From: UBA6623 sp965248235
Lineage (GTDB): Bacteria; Acidobacteriota; Terriglobia; Bryobacterales; UBA6623
DNA: 64,000 nt
Assembly (NCBI GenBank): GCA_965248235.1
Contig: CBDFIU010000002.1
Coordinates: forward strand, 186,001-250,000
Reading direction: 5' to 3'
Shown here: positions 1 through 9,290 of the stretch, piece after piece
Layout of the letters: the number at the start of each line of letters is the position of its first letter
How positions within the stretch are numbered: position 1 is the stretch's first letter
The notes under the pieces: model-generated
Database searches by the model: none
What the model was told of the DNA's origin: nothing
What the model saw: the letters and a program-made list of their open reading frames with translations, nothing else
Program-made: the position numbers and the translations under genes

Positions 1-71
1 GAGCGGTAGTGGGTTCCTTCCGCCAATAGGTGCAGGTCGTAATCGCTCAGCGTCGGGCGAGTCAAAGCCAT
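1..71 (-). CDS. glgB: 1,4-alpha-glucan branching enzyme, N-terminal fragment
   Basis: Only the first 23 codons are inside the window, read leftward from an ATG at 71; the rest lies beyond the left edge. The peptide contains TLSDYDLHLLAEGTHYR. This closely matches the start of bacterial GlgB proteins (an L-x-D-x-D-L-x-L-x-x-EGTH-x-R pattern ahead of the carbohydrate-binding N-domain). GlgB forms alpha-1,6 branches in glycogen in the cytoplasm. The identification rests on this short motif alone. The gene is divergent from the acyl-CoA ligase at 217, so the 145-bp gap between them should hold both promoters. Confidence 0.65.
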   Translation of the reverse strand, partial: MALTRPTLSDYDLHLLAEGTHYR

Positions 72-216
72 GGCCGGACCGTATCCCTAACGATGTCAAA
101 ACGTAAGCGACAACGCAAACCCGCGGGGCGGTAACCGCAGGTCGCTTCCCTGCTCCACTTGTCATCCCGCCCACCGACCATGTAGCCTTGGCGAGTATCC
201 CTTTCTTTCGCCGCTC

Positions 217-1776
217 ATGCCGATCCACGACTACCTCGACGGCCAAACATTAAGTACCCCCGAAGCTCCGTACATCCGCGACGGCGAGCGTCGACTCAGC
301 TATCGCGATACGCGGGCGCGCTCGCATCAGATCGCCCACGCCCTCCATTCCGCCGGACTCGGGCCGGGAGACCGCGTCGCCGTTCTGGCTAAGAACTCTC
401 TCGAATATGCCCTCGCCTACTACGGTTGCTCAAAGGCCGGCGTCGTCCCCGTCCCGCTCAACTATCGCTTGGCTCCGCCCGAGTGGCTCTATATCCTGAA
501 CGACTCGGACGCCAAGATTCTCTTTGCCGGCGGCGAATATGTGGAGGCGGTCGAAGCCATGCGAGATAACCTCGCGTCCGATGAGCAAATTATCGCGCTC
601 AACGATTCACCCGCCTCCGGCGCGCCGGCATTCGAGGACTGGTACGCTGATCACCCGACCGACGCGCCCGCCCACACGCCCGATAACGCAGACCCCGCCC
701 TACAGCTCTACACCAGCGGGACGACCGGTCACCCTAAAGGCAGCGTGCTCTCGCACCGCGCCTTTCAAGCGGCTTTTGAGACGGTTGGAAAGGGCTTCGT
801 ACGTAACGAGGACTGCTGTCTTGTCGTCGTCCCGATGTATCACATATTCGGCGTTGCCGTGACGTTTTGCGCCGCGGTCACGGGCGGCTCCGTCGAAGTG
901 CTGTCGGAATTCACTCCCGGCGGCGTTGTGGAAAAATTGAGCGCCGGCGAAGTTCACTTTGTGGGCCTGGTGCCCGCCATGATTCAAGCCTGCTTGGCCC
1001 ATGTCCCCGATGTCGCCGAGCGCGACTACAGCGCCCTCAACGTTGTGGCGTACGGCGCCTCGGCGATCGCCGAGCAAACTCTGCGTCAGGCCGCCGAAGT
1101 CTTCCGCTGCGATTTCCTGCAACTTTACGGAATGACCGAAATCGCGCCTTTTACTTACTTACTCCCTGAGCATCACGAGCGCGCCTTGGCCGAAAAGCCG
1201 GCCTTGCTGCACTCCGCGGGTGTCGTGATCCCCGGCTTCGAAATGCTCGTGGTGGACGAAGACGACCAGCCGGTCGCCCCAGGAACCCTCGGCGAAGTCG
1301 TCGCCAAGGGACCGGCCTTGATGACCGAATATTGGAAGAAACCCGAGGCCACCGCCGAGTGCATGCGGGGTGGTTGGATGCACACCGGTGACGCCGGATA
1401 CCTGGATGAAGAGGGTTTCCTTTACCTGCAAGACCGCATGAAAGACATGATCGTCTCCGGTGGCGAGAACATCTATCCGCGCGAAGTTGAGATTGTTTTG
1501 TTCGAGCACCCCGACATCGTCGATGCCGCCGTGATCGGGATTCCCGACGAACAATGGGGAGAGACCGTCAAAGCCATCGTCGTTCTCCGCGACGGCGCAC
1601 CGGCCGACGAAGAACGAATCATCGACTTCTGCCGAGACAAGCTGGGAGGCTACAAACGTCCCCGCTCAGTCGACTTTCTCGAGGCCTTGCCTCGCAACCC
1701 AAGCGGCAAAGTCCTCAAACGCCGACTCCGCGAGGCCTATTGGAAAGGAAGAGACCGCCGCATCGCAGGCTCCTAG
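217..1776 (+). CDS. Acyl-CoA synthetase (AMP-dependent ligase, ANL superfamily)
   Basis: This 519-residue protein of normal family length should activate a carboxylic acid, probably a fatty acid, to its acyl-CoA via an acyl-adenylate in the cytoplasm. The P-loop-like motif YTSGTTGHPKGSVLSH lies near residue 168. YGMTE follows near 308, the hinge region GWMHTGDAGYLDEEG near 387, and KDMIVSGGENIYPREVE near 408. The C-terminal catalytic lysine is in PSGKVLKRRLRE. The substrate cannot be read from sequence; long- or medium-chain acids are the default for this class. It ends in TAG two bases before the convergent stop of the next gene. Confidence 0.9.
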   Translation: MPIHDYLDGQTLSTPEAPYIRDGERRLSYRDTRARSHQIAHALHSAGLGPGDRVAVLAKNSLEYALAYYGCSKAGVVPVPLNYRLAPPEWLYILNDSDAKILFAGGEYVEAVEAMRDNLASDEQIIALNDSPASGAPAFEDWYADHPTDAPAHTPDNADPALQLYTSGTTGHPKGSVLSHRAFQAAFETVGKGFVRNEDCCLVVVPMYHIFGVAVTFCAAVTGGSVEVLSEFTPGGVVEKLSAGEVHFVGLVPAMIQACLAHVPDVAERDYSALNVVAYGASAIAEQTLRQAAEVFRCDFLQLYGMTEIAPFTYLLPEHHERALAEKPALLHSAGVVIPGFEMLVVDEDDQPVAPGTLGEVVAKGPALMTEYWKKPEATAECMRGGWMHTGDAGYLDEEGFLYLQDRMKDMIVSGGENIYPREVEIVLFEHPDIVDAAVIGIPDEQWGETVKAIVVLRDGAPADEERIIDFCRDKLGGYKRPRSVDFLEALPRNPSGKVLKRRLREAYWKGRDRRIAGS

Positions 1777-1777
1777 C

Positions 1778-2914
1778 CTAGTGCGCTAAACCCTTCCCCT
1801 TGCCGGGGTCCCAGATCGTTCCGCCGATGTAGCGTTCGGCGTCCGCGTTGTTGTTGTAGTAGTAGACGGTCACGAGTTTCCCGTCGGCTCGCTGCACGGT
1901 GCGGGGATAGCCTAAATCCCAGTTGCCGCCGTCTTGGCGCAACACGATTTCCGAACTCCAGGTCTCGCCATTATCCGAACTCAGCCGGGCGCGAATTCCG
2001 TACGGCTCGGCCCGATATCCGTAGGTGATGGCGAGTCGTCCGTCGCGCAGTTTCACCACGCTGGGCGGATTGCCGCGGCCGGTATCGGGAACCGCGATGT
2101 TTTTGAACGACCACCATCGGCCGCCGTCATCCGACCGCCAGGCTTCGATCCAATGGCGGCGCCGAAAGACGGTCAGGATACTGTTTTCCGACAGCTTCAC
2201 CGACGAAGGCATGATGGCGTAATCGCGACCGGGAGGCTCGGGGCCGATGAAGGCCATCAGTTGCCAGGTCTTGCCCCCGTCGCGGGTGCGCACGCATACC
2301 GGTCGGCCTTCCCGCGCGTTCGGTTTCGATAGCGTCACGAAAGCAGTTAGGTCGTGCTTCCCGTTCACGATGTAATCGGTGCGGGCCGCGACCCCGGCTT
2401 CCCCGAAGTCGGGAAACTTGAACGGACCGTTCCAGGATTTGCCGCGATCGTGGGAATAGTAGAAATGCGAGGGGCCGTTTTGGTGACTCGCCATGCGAAG
2501 CGTCATGGCGAAGTCGGAATGCGTGAAGTCAATGCCGCCGGGACAGTCGGTTGCCGGTTTTCCGCCGGCCTCGGTGGGAACATTGGCCATCTTCGTACCC
2601 GGAGGAGGCAGGAGGCCGGCGGGCTTTTCCAGTTTCCAGGTTTCTCCGCCGTCGAGGCTGCGCGCCAGAAAGTGCTCCGCCGCGCGGTTGTAGTCGATGG
2701 CGTGGCCGCGCTCGTTGGAACTGTAGTGCCCGCCCTCGAAGCCGACGACGATTTCGTTCCCCCATGACCAGATGCCGTGATTGGCGGGCCAGCCGCCGAA
2801 GCGCGCTTTCTCCTGGTAGAGGACAACGTTTTTCACGGGTCGCGCGTTATGCTCGGCGAGGGCGACGACGCCCATGGCGGCGAGAGAGAGGGCTACGACA
2901 AGGTGCTTTTTCAT
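1778..2914 (-). CDS. Secreted Asp-box (BNR) sialidase-like glycosidase
   Basis: A 378-residue exported protein with a cleavable-looking signal (basic MKKH, then a hydrophobic stretch ending near ALAEHNA). It carries at least five Asp-box motifs of the S-x-D-x-G-x-x-W type: SLDGGETW, SHDRGKSW, TRDGGKTW, SDDGGRWW and SSDNGETW. Such boxes mark the turns of a six-bladed propeller as in exo-alpha-sialidases. FRRRHWIEAWRSDDGG and GYRAEPYGIR supply candidate arginines for an Arg triad, but the catalytic set was not verified. A periplasmic or secreted glycan hydrolase is likely; true sialidase activity is uncertain. The start is supported by GGAG about 8 bases upstream of the ATG. Confidence 0.75.
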   Translation of the reverse strand: MKKHLVVALSLAAMGVVALAEHNARPVKNVVLYQEKARFGGWPANHGIWSWGNEIVVGFEGGHYSSNERGHAIDYNRAAEHFLARSLDGGETWKLEKPAGLLPPPGTKMANVPTEAGGKPATDCPGGIDFTHSDFAMTLRMASHQNGPSHFYYSHDRGKSWNGPFKFPDFGEAGVAARTDYIVNGKHDLTAFVTLSKPNAREGRPVCVRTRDGGKTWQLMAFIGPEPPGRDYAIMPSSVKLSENSILTVFRRRHWIEAWRSDDGGRWWSFKNIAVPDTGRGNPPSVVKLRDGRLAITYGYRAEPYGIRARLSSDNGETWSSEIVLRQDGGNWDLGYPRTVQRADGKLVTVYYYNNNADAERYIGGTIWDPGKGKGLAH

Positions 2915-2980
2915 TCGGAAACTCCGGAAACTTGAACTAGGCTTCCATGGTATCGCGGAATCGGACGCGGCCGAGTCGGG

Positions 2981-4573
2981 CTACGCGGTCGTTGCCACCA
3001 CCGGCGGGAGGCGGTCGATCCACGGCCGCGCTTGTTCGAGTTGCGCGGCAAGGCGGAAGAGCGACCCTTCGTCCCCGAAGCGGCCTACAAAATGGACGCC
3101 CACCGGCAGTCCCGCGCCGTTCCAATACAATGGGACGGACATGGCGGGCAGTCCGGTTACATTCGCGAGGTGAGTGTAGGGGACGAAATCGAAGTTGCGC
3201 GCATTCGTGGCGGCGGCATTGGGCGCCGGGTGGTCGGGCGGCGGATAAAGCACCCCGAGCTTGGGCGGGGGCTCTCCGAGCGTCGGCGTCAGCCAAAAGT
3301 CGTATTTCCCGAGAAAATCCGCGAACAGGCGGCCGAGCGACATGACGTAGTTCTCATCGTCAAGGTATTGCTTGGCCGACCATTGTCGACCTTGCTGGTA
3401 GAGCTGCCAAGTGACGGGTTCATAAATCTCCGCCGAGGCGGGCTTGCCCGTCATCGAGGCAATCGATTCGATTCCCCGAGCCAAACGTGCCGACCACAGC
3501 GTCATGAACGATTTCTTGTAGCGTTCGATTTCAATTTCCGGGGCAGCTTCCTCGACGTCGTGACCGAGGCTTTCGAGTAGCCGGGCGGCTTGCTCCACGG
3601 CGCGGACGCTGTCGGGGTGCAGTGGCTGCTCGATCGGCTCCATGCGGGTGAAAGCAATGCGCAGGCGGCCGGGAGCGGCCTGTAGCTCTTCCAGGTAGGG
3701 GCGTTGCTTGGGAGGAGCCGTATACGGATCGCCCGCTACGTAGCCTTCCGTGGCGTCGAGTAACGCGGCACTGTCGCGCACGGTCAGAGTCACGGCGTGT
3801 TCGCAGGAGAGAATGCTGCCCATCGAGGGTGCCGGGGAGTTGCGCGCCCTCGCCGGCTTGAGGCCGAAAAGGCCGCAACAAGACGCCGGGATGCGAATTG
3901 ATCCGCCGCCGTCGTTGGCGTGGGCCATCGGAACGATGCGGGCGGCGACCGCGGCCGCTGATCCGCCGCTCGACCCTCCGGTGGTGTGTTCGAGATTCCA
4001 GGGGTTATGTGACGCCCCGAAAAGGTGCGGTTCGGTGGTAGCCACTAAGCCAAGTTCGGGCGTGTTGGTTTTGGCGACGATGATGAGCCCGGCTTGCTTG
4101 TGCCGAACGACGAGTTCACTGTCTTCCTCGGGCACGAAGTCTTCCAGGGCCTTCGAACCGGAAGTCCGCCGAACTCCCCCATAGGCCGCCCCCAAGTCTT
4201 TGAGCAAAAACGGAACCCCTTGAAACGGCCCGTCGGGGACGGGGGCCTCGGCGGCTTCGCGGGCCTGTTCGTACATCTTCGTGACGACGGCGTTGAGGCG
4301 GGGGTTGAGTTGTTCGATGCGTTCGATAACGCCGTCGACCAGCTCGATGGGCGCGACGTCGCCGCGCTGGACAAGCTCGGCCTGCCCGAGGGCGTCGTGG
4401 TCAAGTGCGTCACTCAGGGTCAGGGCGGCGGACTGCTCGCCGGGAGATTCGGCGGAATCGGCGCAGGCCGCCAAGCCCGCGACCACGGAACCCGCCACGA
4501 ACGTCCGGCGGTCGACGGAATGCGACGGAGCGGGAAGTTGGGGAGCTTGAGTTTCGTCTTGCGGTTTTTTCAT
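2981..4573 (-). CDS. Exported amidase (amidase signature family)
   Basis: A 530-residue serine hydrolase of the amidase signature family, which uses a Ser-cisSer-Lys triad to hydrolyse amide bonds. The N-terminus carries a twin-arginine-like signal (DRRTFVAGSVVAG), a hydrophobic segment and an AAC that could be a lipobox, so export of the folded enzyme is likely. The triad lysine is in GVPFLLKDLGA. The signature region starts at TTGGSSGGSAAAVAAR and continues to GGGSIRIPASCCGLFGLKP, which supplies both serines. The substrate is unknown. The gene runs codirectionally with the Asp-box gene, 66 bp upstream of it. No convincing Shine-Dalgarno is visible at this start. Confidence 0.85.
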   Translation of the reverse strand: MKKPQDETQAPQLPAPSHSVDRRTFVAGSVVAGLAACADSAESPGEQSAALTLSDALDHDALGQAELVQRGDVAPIELVDGVIERIEQLNPRLNAVVTKMYEQAREAAEAPVPDGPFQGVPFLLKDLGAAYGGVRRTSGSKALEDFVPEEDSELVVRHKQAGLIIVAKTNTPELGLVATTEPHLFGASHNPWNLEHTTGGSSGGSAAAVAARIVPMAHANDGGGSIRIPASCCGLFGLKPARARNSPAPSMGSILSCEHAVTLTVRDSAALLDATEGYVAGDPYTAPPKQRPYLEELQAAPGRLRIAFTRMEPIEQPLHPDSVRAVEQAARLLESLGHDVEEAAPEIEIERYKKSFMTLWSARLARGIESIASMTGKPASAEIYEPVTWQLYQQGRQWSAKQYLDDENYVMSLGRLFADFLGKYDFWLTPTLGEPPPKLGVLYPPPDHPAPNAAATNARNFDFVPYTHLANVTGLPAMSVPLYWNGAGLPVGVHFVGRFGDEGSLFRLAAQLEQARPWIDRLPPVVATTA

Positions 4574-4783
4574 GAGGCGCTGTGTGAGCCGGTAGGGCGG
4601 AGGGACACCCGGACCCTCGCCGCCCCGGACTGCATTGGGCGAGGCGGGCCACTCCCTTGCGGGCGGGGCTCTGTAACTACCTTATGAATTTTTCGTGATG
4701 CTCGGCGAGGATTTGCCTGCAACGGCCCGCCGCCCTTGCCGAGGGATGGCCGATGGTTGGCTAACTTCAGTCCTCGATCTGCC

Positions 4784-6328
4784 CTATTCGCCTGATTCCC
4801 CTGGGCCGCTTCCCAGCAGTTTCAAAATCTGCGCGTGGCCGCGCTCGGCGGCCCGCATCGAGGCCGTCCACCCCTCTTCATCCTTGGATTCGGCGTCGGC
4901 GCCCCCGGCGAGCAACGCCCGAACGGCATCCGTCTGGCCCCTGTCGGCCGCGAGCATCAACGCGGTCCATCCCTGGTTCTGTTGAACATTCACTCCCGCG
5001 CCTTCGTCCAACAAGACTTGCACTGTCTCGGTATGGCCGTTATATGCCGCGCCCATCAGAGCCGTCCGGCCATCCTCCATTTGCGCGTCCGCTTCCGCGC
5101 CGCCCTTCAGCAACACTTTCGCGACATCCGCGTGCCCTTGATCGGCTGCATGGATCAGCGTTGTTTGTCCGCCTTTTGCCGTTTCGTTCGCGTCAGCGCC
5201 CCCTTCAAGCAGTTTCGCCGCGGCTTCGGCTTGGTTGTTGAACGCGGCGGCGGTGAGCGGACCCCAACCGTTGGCCATCTTGGTGTTGGGGTTGGCGCCT
5301 TTGGAAAGCAAGATGCCGATGATCTCCGCATGGCCCTCGGTCGCGGCGCCCGTTAGAGCCGTTGCACCGTCGGTCGCTTTCGCATCGACCTCCGCGCCGC
5401 GATCGAGGAGGGTCTGTACTACCTCTAGATGGCCGTTCTCCGCCGCCTCCATCAGAGCGGTGCGGGCGCCGCGACGAAATCTCGGATTGACGCGCACGCC
5501 GTTTTCCAAGAGAAGCTTCACGACGGCTGCGTGGCCGTTCATGGCCGCATTGGTCATGGCGGTTTGACCCCGAACGGCTTTCAATCGGACGTCGGCTCCC
5601 TTAGCAATCAGGACCTCCGCGGCTTCGGGATGACCACTAAAAGCCGCGGCCATCAATGCCGTCCAACCGTCTTGCGCCTTCGCGTTCACGTCGGCGTCGG
5701 CGGCCAGCAGAGTCTCGGCGACATCGGCGTGGCCGTTCATCGCCGCCCGCATCAAGGCGGTCCACCCATCCTGGGCTTCCGCGTCAACTTCGGCGCCCTT
5801 GTCGAGCAGGAGTTGCAGCAGACCGGCACGGCCTTTGTCCGCCGCCGCCATTAAGGCCGTACGGCCGTCTCCGGCCGCCGCATTCACGTCCGCCTCGCGG
5901 TCCAATAGCAGCGTCGCGGTATCCGCGTGGCCTTGATCCGCCGCTAACATCAATGCCGTCTTACCGCCGGGGCCTTTCGTATCCGCTTCGGCGCCCTTGT
6001 CGAGGAACAGCCCCACGACGTCGGTGTGGCCTTGATCCGCCGCCAGCAGCAGCGCATTCCAGCCGTCGTCGGTTTCCGCCTTCATGTCGGCGCCTTTTTC
6101 GAGCAGGAGCGCGGCCACTTCGCCGTGCCCGTTACCGGCCGCCAGCATCAGAGCCGTGCGGCGATCTCTGTTCTTTGTGTTTACGTTCGCGCCCCCCGCG
6201 AGGGCGGCTTCCGCTTTTTCGGAATCCCCGGCAACGGCCGCGCCGATCAGGTCTTGATTGACATCCCCACATCCCGCAAACAGAATCAGGACAACCGACA
6301 AGACGGCAACACTAATTAGCAGACGCAT
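4784..6328 (-). CDS. Ankyrin-repeat lipoprotein (about 15 repeats)
   Basis: A 514-residue protein with a lipoprotein signal (hydrophobic stretch, then LFAGC with Cys near 20), followed almost entirely by about 15 ankyrin repeats of 33 residues. Repeats begin with variants of G-x-TALMxAAxxGH and end in GADVN-like turns; the first and last act as caps. Ankyrin solenoids bind proteins, and the lipobox places this one on a membrane facing the periplasm or outside. No enzymatic domain is present. The start is strong, with GGGAGGAAGTT directly ahead of the ATG. A TATAAT promoter lies about 300 bp upstream. The partner is unknown. Confidence 0.85.
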   Translation of the reverse strand: MRLLISVAVLSVVLILFAGCGDVNQDLIGAAVAGDSEKAEAALAGGANVNTKNRDRRTALMLAAGNGHGEVAALLLEKGADMKAETDDGWNALLLAADQGHTDVVGLFLDKGAEADTKGPGGKTALMLAADQGHADTATLLLDREADVNAAAGDGRTALMAAADKGRAGLLQLLLDKGAEVDAEAQDGWTALMRAAMNGHADVAETLLAADADVNAKAQDGWTALMAAAFSGHPEAAEVLIAKGADVRLKAVRGQTAMTNAAMNGHAAVVKLLLENGVRVNPRFRRGARTALMEAAENGHLEVVQTLLDRGAEVDAKATDGATALTGAATEGHAEIIGILLSKGANPNTKMANGWGPLTAAAFNNQAEAAAKLLEGGADANETAKGGQTTLIHAADQGHADVAKVLLKGGAEADAQMEDGRTALMGAAYNGHTETVQVLLDEGAGVNVQQNQGWTALMLAADRGQTDAVRALLAGGADAESKDEEGWTASMRAAERGHAQILKLLGSGPGESGE

Positions 6329-6412
6329 AACTTCCTCCCGCTGGCCTATAGGCCCAAAGATTCAATAACTTATCGAAGATGGAGGGCCCTCTCGAACGTC
6401 GCTCTGGCGGAG

Positions 6413-6586
6413 TCAAGGTTGTGTACACGGCCGTTGCGGCGCGAAAACACGCCGCTGTTCGCCCCGACGAATCACTTTTTCAGCCATGCAACCCGCCAAC
6501 GGACCTGTCAGGAAAGAAACCAAGGAGACTGACAGTCCGCCGAGCAGGACCCATACGGCCGCGAGCGAGGCACCTCGAAGCTACAT
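6413..6586 (-). other. Small-membrane-protein-like reading frame with a stop at codon 2
   Basis: The 489-bp gap between the ankyrin gene and the YkvI gene has no intact gene. Within it, a TATAAT promoter is followed after about 45 bases by AGAAGGAG, 7 bases, ATG, and immediately TAG. Read past the TAG, the frame continues to a TGA at 6413 for 55 codons. These encode one hydrophobic segment (LAAVWVLLGGLSVSLVSFL) and then a basic tail. It may be a nonsense-mutated small membrane protein (for example TAC or TAT to TAG), or a start-stop leader element in the long 5' leader of the ankyrin gene. The hydrophobic reading is suggestive, not proof of coding. Confidence 0.35.
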
Positions 6587-6628
6587 ACGAACGCTCCTTC
6601 TCTCATCGATAAAGTTATGATGGTAGAC

Positions 6629-6656
6629 ATTATACTCGATTTTCGCTGAAGCGCAA
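6629..6656 (-). promoter_or_regulatory. Sigma-70-type promoter ahead of the ankyrin gene leader
   Basis: On the minus strand there is a perfect TATAAT (6634-6629) and, 16 bases upstream, TTGCGC (6656-6651) as a three-of-six -35 element. It points toward the ankyrin lipoprotein, leaving an untranslated leader of about 300 bases. Confidence 0.5.
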
Positions 6657-6817
6657 GTACCGGCCACGGGACGTTGTAGCGGGGGAAATGGAACGAACGG
6701 ACGCCTTGCCGGCGCGAGCCGAAAACGGTGTCTCCGTTGGGTCGGAGACCGGTCGCGGACCCGACATTCCGCGAGCTGTGTCGGTGGCTCTTTCGCTAAT
6801 AATCCGGGCAGCTCTCT

Positions 6818-7913
6818 CTAGGCCGCGCGCATCGATTTGACGACTTTCCAGAGGCCCAGCGTCATGACGGGGATGACATAAACACCGAGGGCGAGCCAAG
6901 CGAGCATCCCGTAACCCTTGGATACCAGATCGACCAAGCCGAGTTGCGCAACCGCGGCGGCGACCAGCAGCATGACGACCCCGACGGCCGGTCGAAGTCT
7001 TTGGGGCATCGTGCGGCCTTGCTCGGCGTAAGCGCGGGCCAGTCGTTCGTTGAAAGAATGGATGAAACCTCCTCCGGTTTCGATCAAAGTACCGACGAGC
7101 CCGATCTGGAAGACCAAACGAAACGCATCGGAACCAAGGGCGCCGACGACAAAGTTCGCCGGGACGGTTTCGTCGACGACGGCCGGGTAATGCGCGATCA
7201 TCGCGAACGAAAACAACACGCCGGGGATCATTCCGATAGGCCCCGCCAGCGCCCCGGCGGTCAGCGCCTCGCGGCGGGTCTCAATATGTCGGACCGAGAA
7301 CAGCAGCGCGGGCGCCACCGCGACGTTGTAACAGGCATAACGTAGACCGGCAAGGAACCATCCCGATTCCAGGCGGGCCGTCGACAAGACGGTGTCAATC
7401 TCGGAGCCGAACCGCGCGAACGTCCACACGAAAAGAATCACGTAGATGCCGTAGAGAACAATCGACCACAGCGAAAGGTACTTCTCGATCGCCGAGCTGC
7501 CCTTGAAAACCAGCACCGCCACGGCAGCCATCAAGATGCCGACCCCGAGGGAATAGGGGAGCCGGAACGTTTCAGTAAGGATACTCCCCGCCGCCGCGCC
7601 GAGCACCGCCAGCGTAAGAATCAGCGCGACCAAATAGTACGCCTCGTAGAGCACCCAGGCCCGGCCCAGCAAAGCTCTCGTAAAGCTGCGGTAGTCATTA
7701 ATTGCGCGCCGCGCGGGCGAGCTCAAACGTGACGCCGCAGACCAAGCACCAGATCACGGTGCTCACCAGCATCCCGAGAAGGCCCGTAAGTGGTCCGGTG
7801 CTTAGGAAAAACTCGACCAGCTCGCGGCCGGTCCCGTACCCCCCGCCGATGAGGACGGATTGGAAGACAAAGCCGGGGAGGAAGTAGCGGCGAAACCGGG
7901 GTGAGGAGAACAT
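6818..7913 (-). pseudogene. ykvI: YkvI-family membrane permease, frameshifted
   Basis: Two overlapping minus-strand frames together make one YkvI-type membrane protein of about 365 residues. The first part (7913-7698) has FLPGFVFQSVLIGGGYGTG and two hydrophobic segments ending in TFELARAARN-stop. The second (from 7726) resumes with INDYRSFTRALLGRAWVLYE and carries the remaining seven or so membrane helices, ending near 6818. In homologues FELARR runs directly into DYRSFxxRLLG. The shift therefore lies in the GC-rich stretch at about 7705-7720 and is a single-base indel. YkvI proteins are APC-superfamily-like permeases of unknown substrate. The gene is 48 bp downstream of the Gfo/Idh/MocA gene on the same strand, probably one operon. 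It is either a recent pseudogene or a base-calling error. Confidence 0.75.
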
Positions 7914-7961
7914 GGGAGGCGGGCGAGCGGTGAGGGTACTTGTGGGCCGGGGGTCTCGGCG

Positions 7962-9035
7962 CTATTCGATCTTGACGGCGTCGCGTTGGGCGACGAGCGA
8001 AATTTCAGCGGCCTTGAAGGCGCGCTCTTGCGTCATGGCGTTTTCCGTGCCGTCGAGGCAATCGCGGATCAGCTGTCCGAAGAAAGGATACCCCACGGTT
8101 CCCCGCGCGGAAATGTGCTGCTCGCCTTCCTGGTTGACCAGATAAACGTGGTCGAGTTCCGTGTCGCGGGCGACGTCGATGTATTTGCGCAGCTCGATAT
8201 AGCCTTCGGTTCCGAGGATAAACGTCCGTCCGTCGCCCCAGGCTCCCAGGCCGTCGGGCGTGAACCAATCGACGCGAAAATAGTTAGTTGCACCGTTGTC
8301 GGCGACCAGCGAGACGTCGCCGAAATCCTCGAGTTCAGGGTATTGCTTGTGGGCGTAGTTGGCGACTTGGCTGCGCGTGACGGTCGCGTCGGCTGCTCCC
8401 GCGAAGTGCAGGAACTGCTCGACCTGATGGCAACCGAGGTCGCAAATGATGCCGCCGTACGATTCCTTGCGGAAGAACCAGTCTGGGCGCGTGGGGGCGT
8501 TGAGGCGATGCGGCCCCATGCCGATGACCTGCAGCACGCGGCCGATCGCGCCCTGGTCAATCAAGTTGCCGGCGTAGACCGAGGATTCTGTGTGCAGACG
8601 CTCACTGTAGTAAACGGCGTATTTCCGGCCGGTCGCGGCGACTTGCGCACGCGCCGACTCAAGCTGATCGAGAGTGGTCAGCGGGGCCTTGTCGACGAAA
8701 TAATCCTTGCCGCGGGCGAGCACTTCCAGGCCGAGTTCGCAACGTTTGGCGGGAATCGAGGCGCCGGCAACCAGGCGGACCGACTCGTCGTCAAGAACCT
8801 GTTGTTTCGACGAGGCGGGCTGAACCTCTTCGTAGGTTTTGCAAAAGGCTTCCACCTTGGCGGCATCGGGATCCCAAACCCAACGCAACTCGGCGCCGGC
8901 TTCGATCAGGCCGTTGCACATGCCGTAGATGTGACCGTGATCGAGCCCGACGGCGGCAATCGTGAATTCTCCCGGCTCGCACACCCGCTCGGCCTTGCCG
9001 ACCGGGGCGTACATCATGCCGTCTTTCTTTTGCAT
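7962..9035 (-). CDS. Gfo/Idh/MocA-family NAD(P)-dependent oxidoreductase
   Basis: A 357-residue cytoplasmic oxidoreductase. The N-terminal Rossmann domain starts at FTIAAVGLDHGHIYGM, with a modified G-x-x-x-x-G nucleotide loop. The family EKP motif is present as the variant VDKAPLTT near residue 116. The C-terminal alpha/beta domain includes GGIICDLGCHQVEQFLHF, which supplies the conserved Asp-x-x-x-His of the active site. Such enzymes oxidise or reduce sugars and inositols; the substrate cannot be called. The start is supported by AAGGGAAG just upstream of the ATG. It probably forms an operon with the broken permease downstream, suggesting sugar or polyol uptake and oxidation. Confidence 0.85.
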   Translation of the reverse strand: MQKKDGMMYAPVGKAERVCEPGEFTIAAVGLDHGHIYGMCNGLIEAGAELRWVWDPDAAKVEAFCKTYEEVQPASSKQQVLDDESVRLVAGASIPAKRCELGLEVLARGKDYFVDKAPLTTLDQLESARAQVAATGRKYAVYYSERLHTESSVYAGNLIDQGAIGRVLQVIGMGPHRLNAPTRPDWFFRKESYGGIICDLGCHQVEQFLHFAGAADATVTRSQVANYAHKQYPELEDFGDVSLVADNGATNYFRVDWFTPDGLGAWGDGRTFILGTEGYIELRKYIDVARDTELDHVYLVNQEGEQHISARGTVGYPFFGQLIRDCLDGTENAMTQERAFKAAEISLVAQRDAVKIE

Positions 9036-9201
9036 GGGTCTTCCCTTGAAGGACTGGGTTTTGAATCAACCAGCCTAGCAGCCGTGGGAGGGTGCCGCCG
9101 CCGCTCGGGGCTGTGAAAGATCACATACCGTCGGTTTCCGTGAACACGCGGCATTCATAGTACCGCGATGAAAATTCGTTTCAGTCGGGGCGCTTTCGGA
9201 A

Positions 9202-9254
9202 GACATACCGGCAAGAATGCCGGTACGGCACGCAAGAATGCGTGCGCCACGTCG
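9202..9254. repeat. Palindromic repeat, single copy (family 1)
   Basis: A 53-base unit that folds into two adjacent hairpins: ACCGGCA-AGAA-TGCCGGT, then GCACGCA-AGAA-TGCGTGC. It matches the units at 38151-38202 (reverse orientation, about one mismatch) and 40704-40755. It shares the second hairpin with 38298-38352 and 40843-40897. It lies 3' of the cytochrome oxidase operon in a gap of 255 bp. The form resembles REP elements. Confidence 0.8.
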
Positions 9255-9290
9255 AGATCGTAGATTCCGGGAATCGCGGCGGGACCCGCT

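Noticed and set aside
1778..2914. Naming the Asp-box protein a true sialidase
   Set aside because: Asp boxes show the propeller fold only; the Arg triad, Tyr and Glu were not confirmed.
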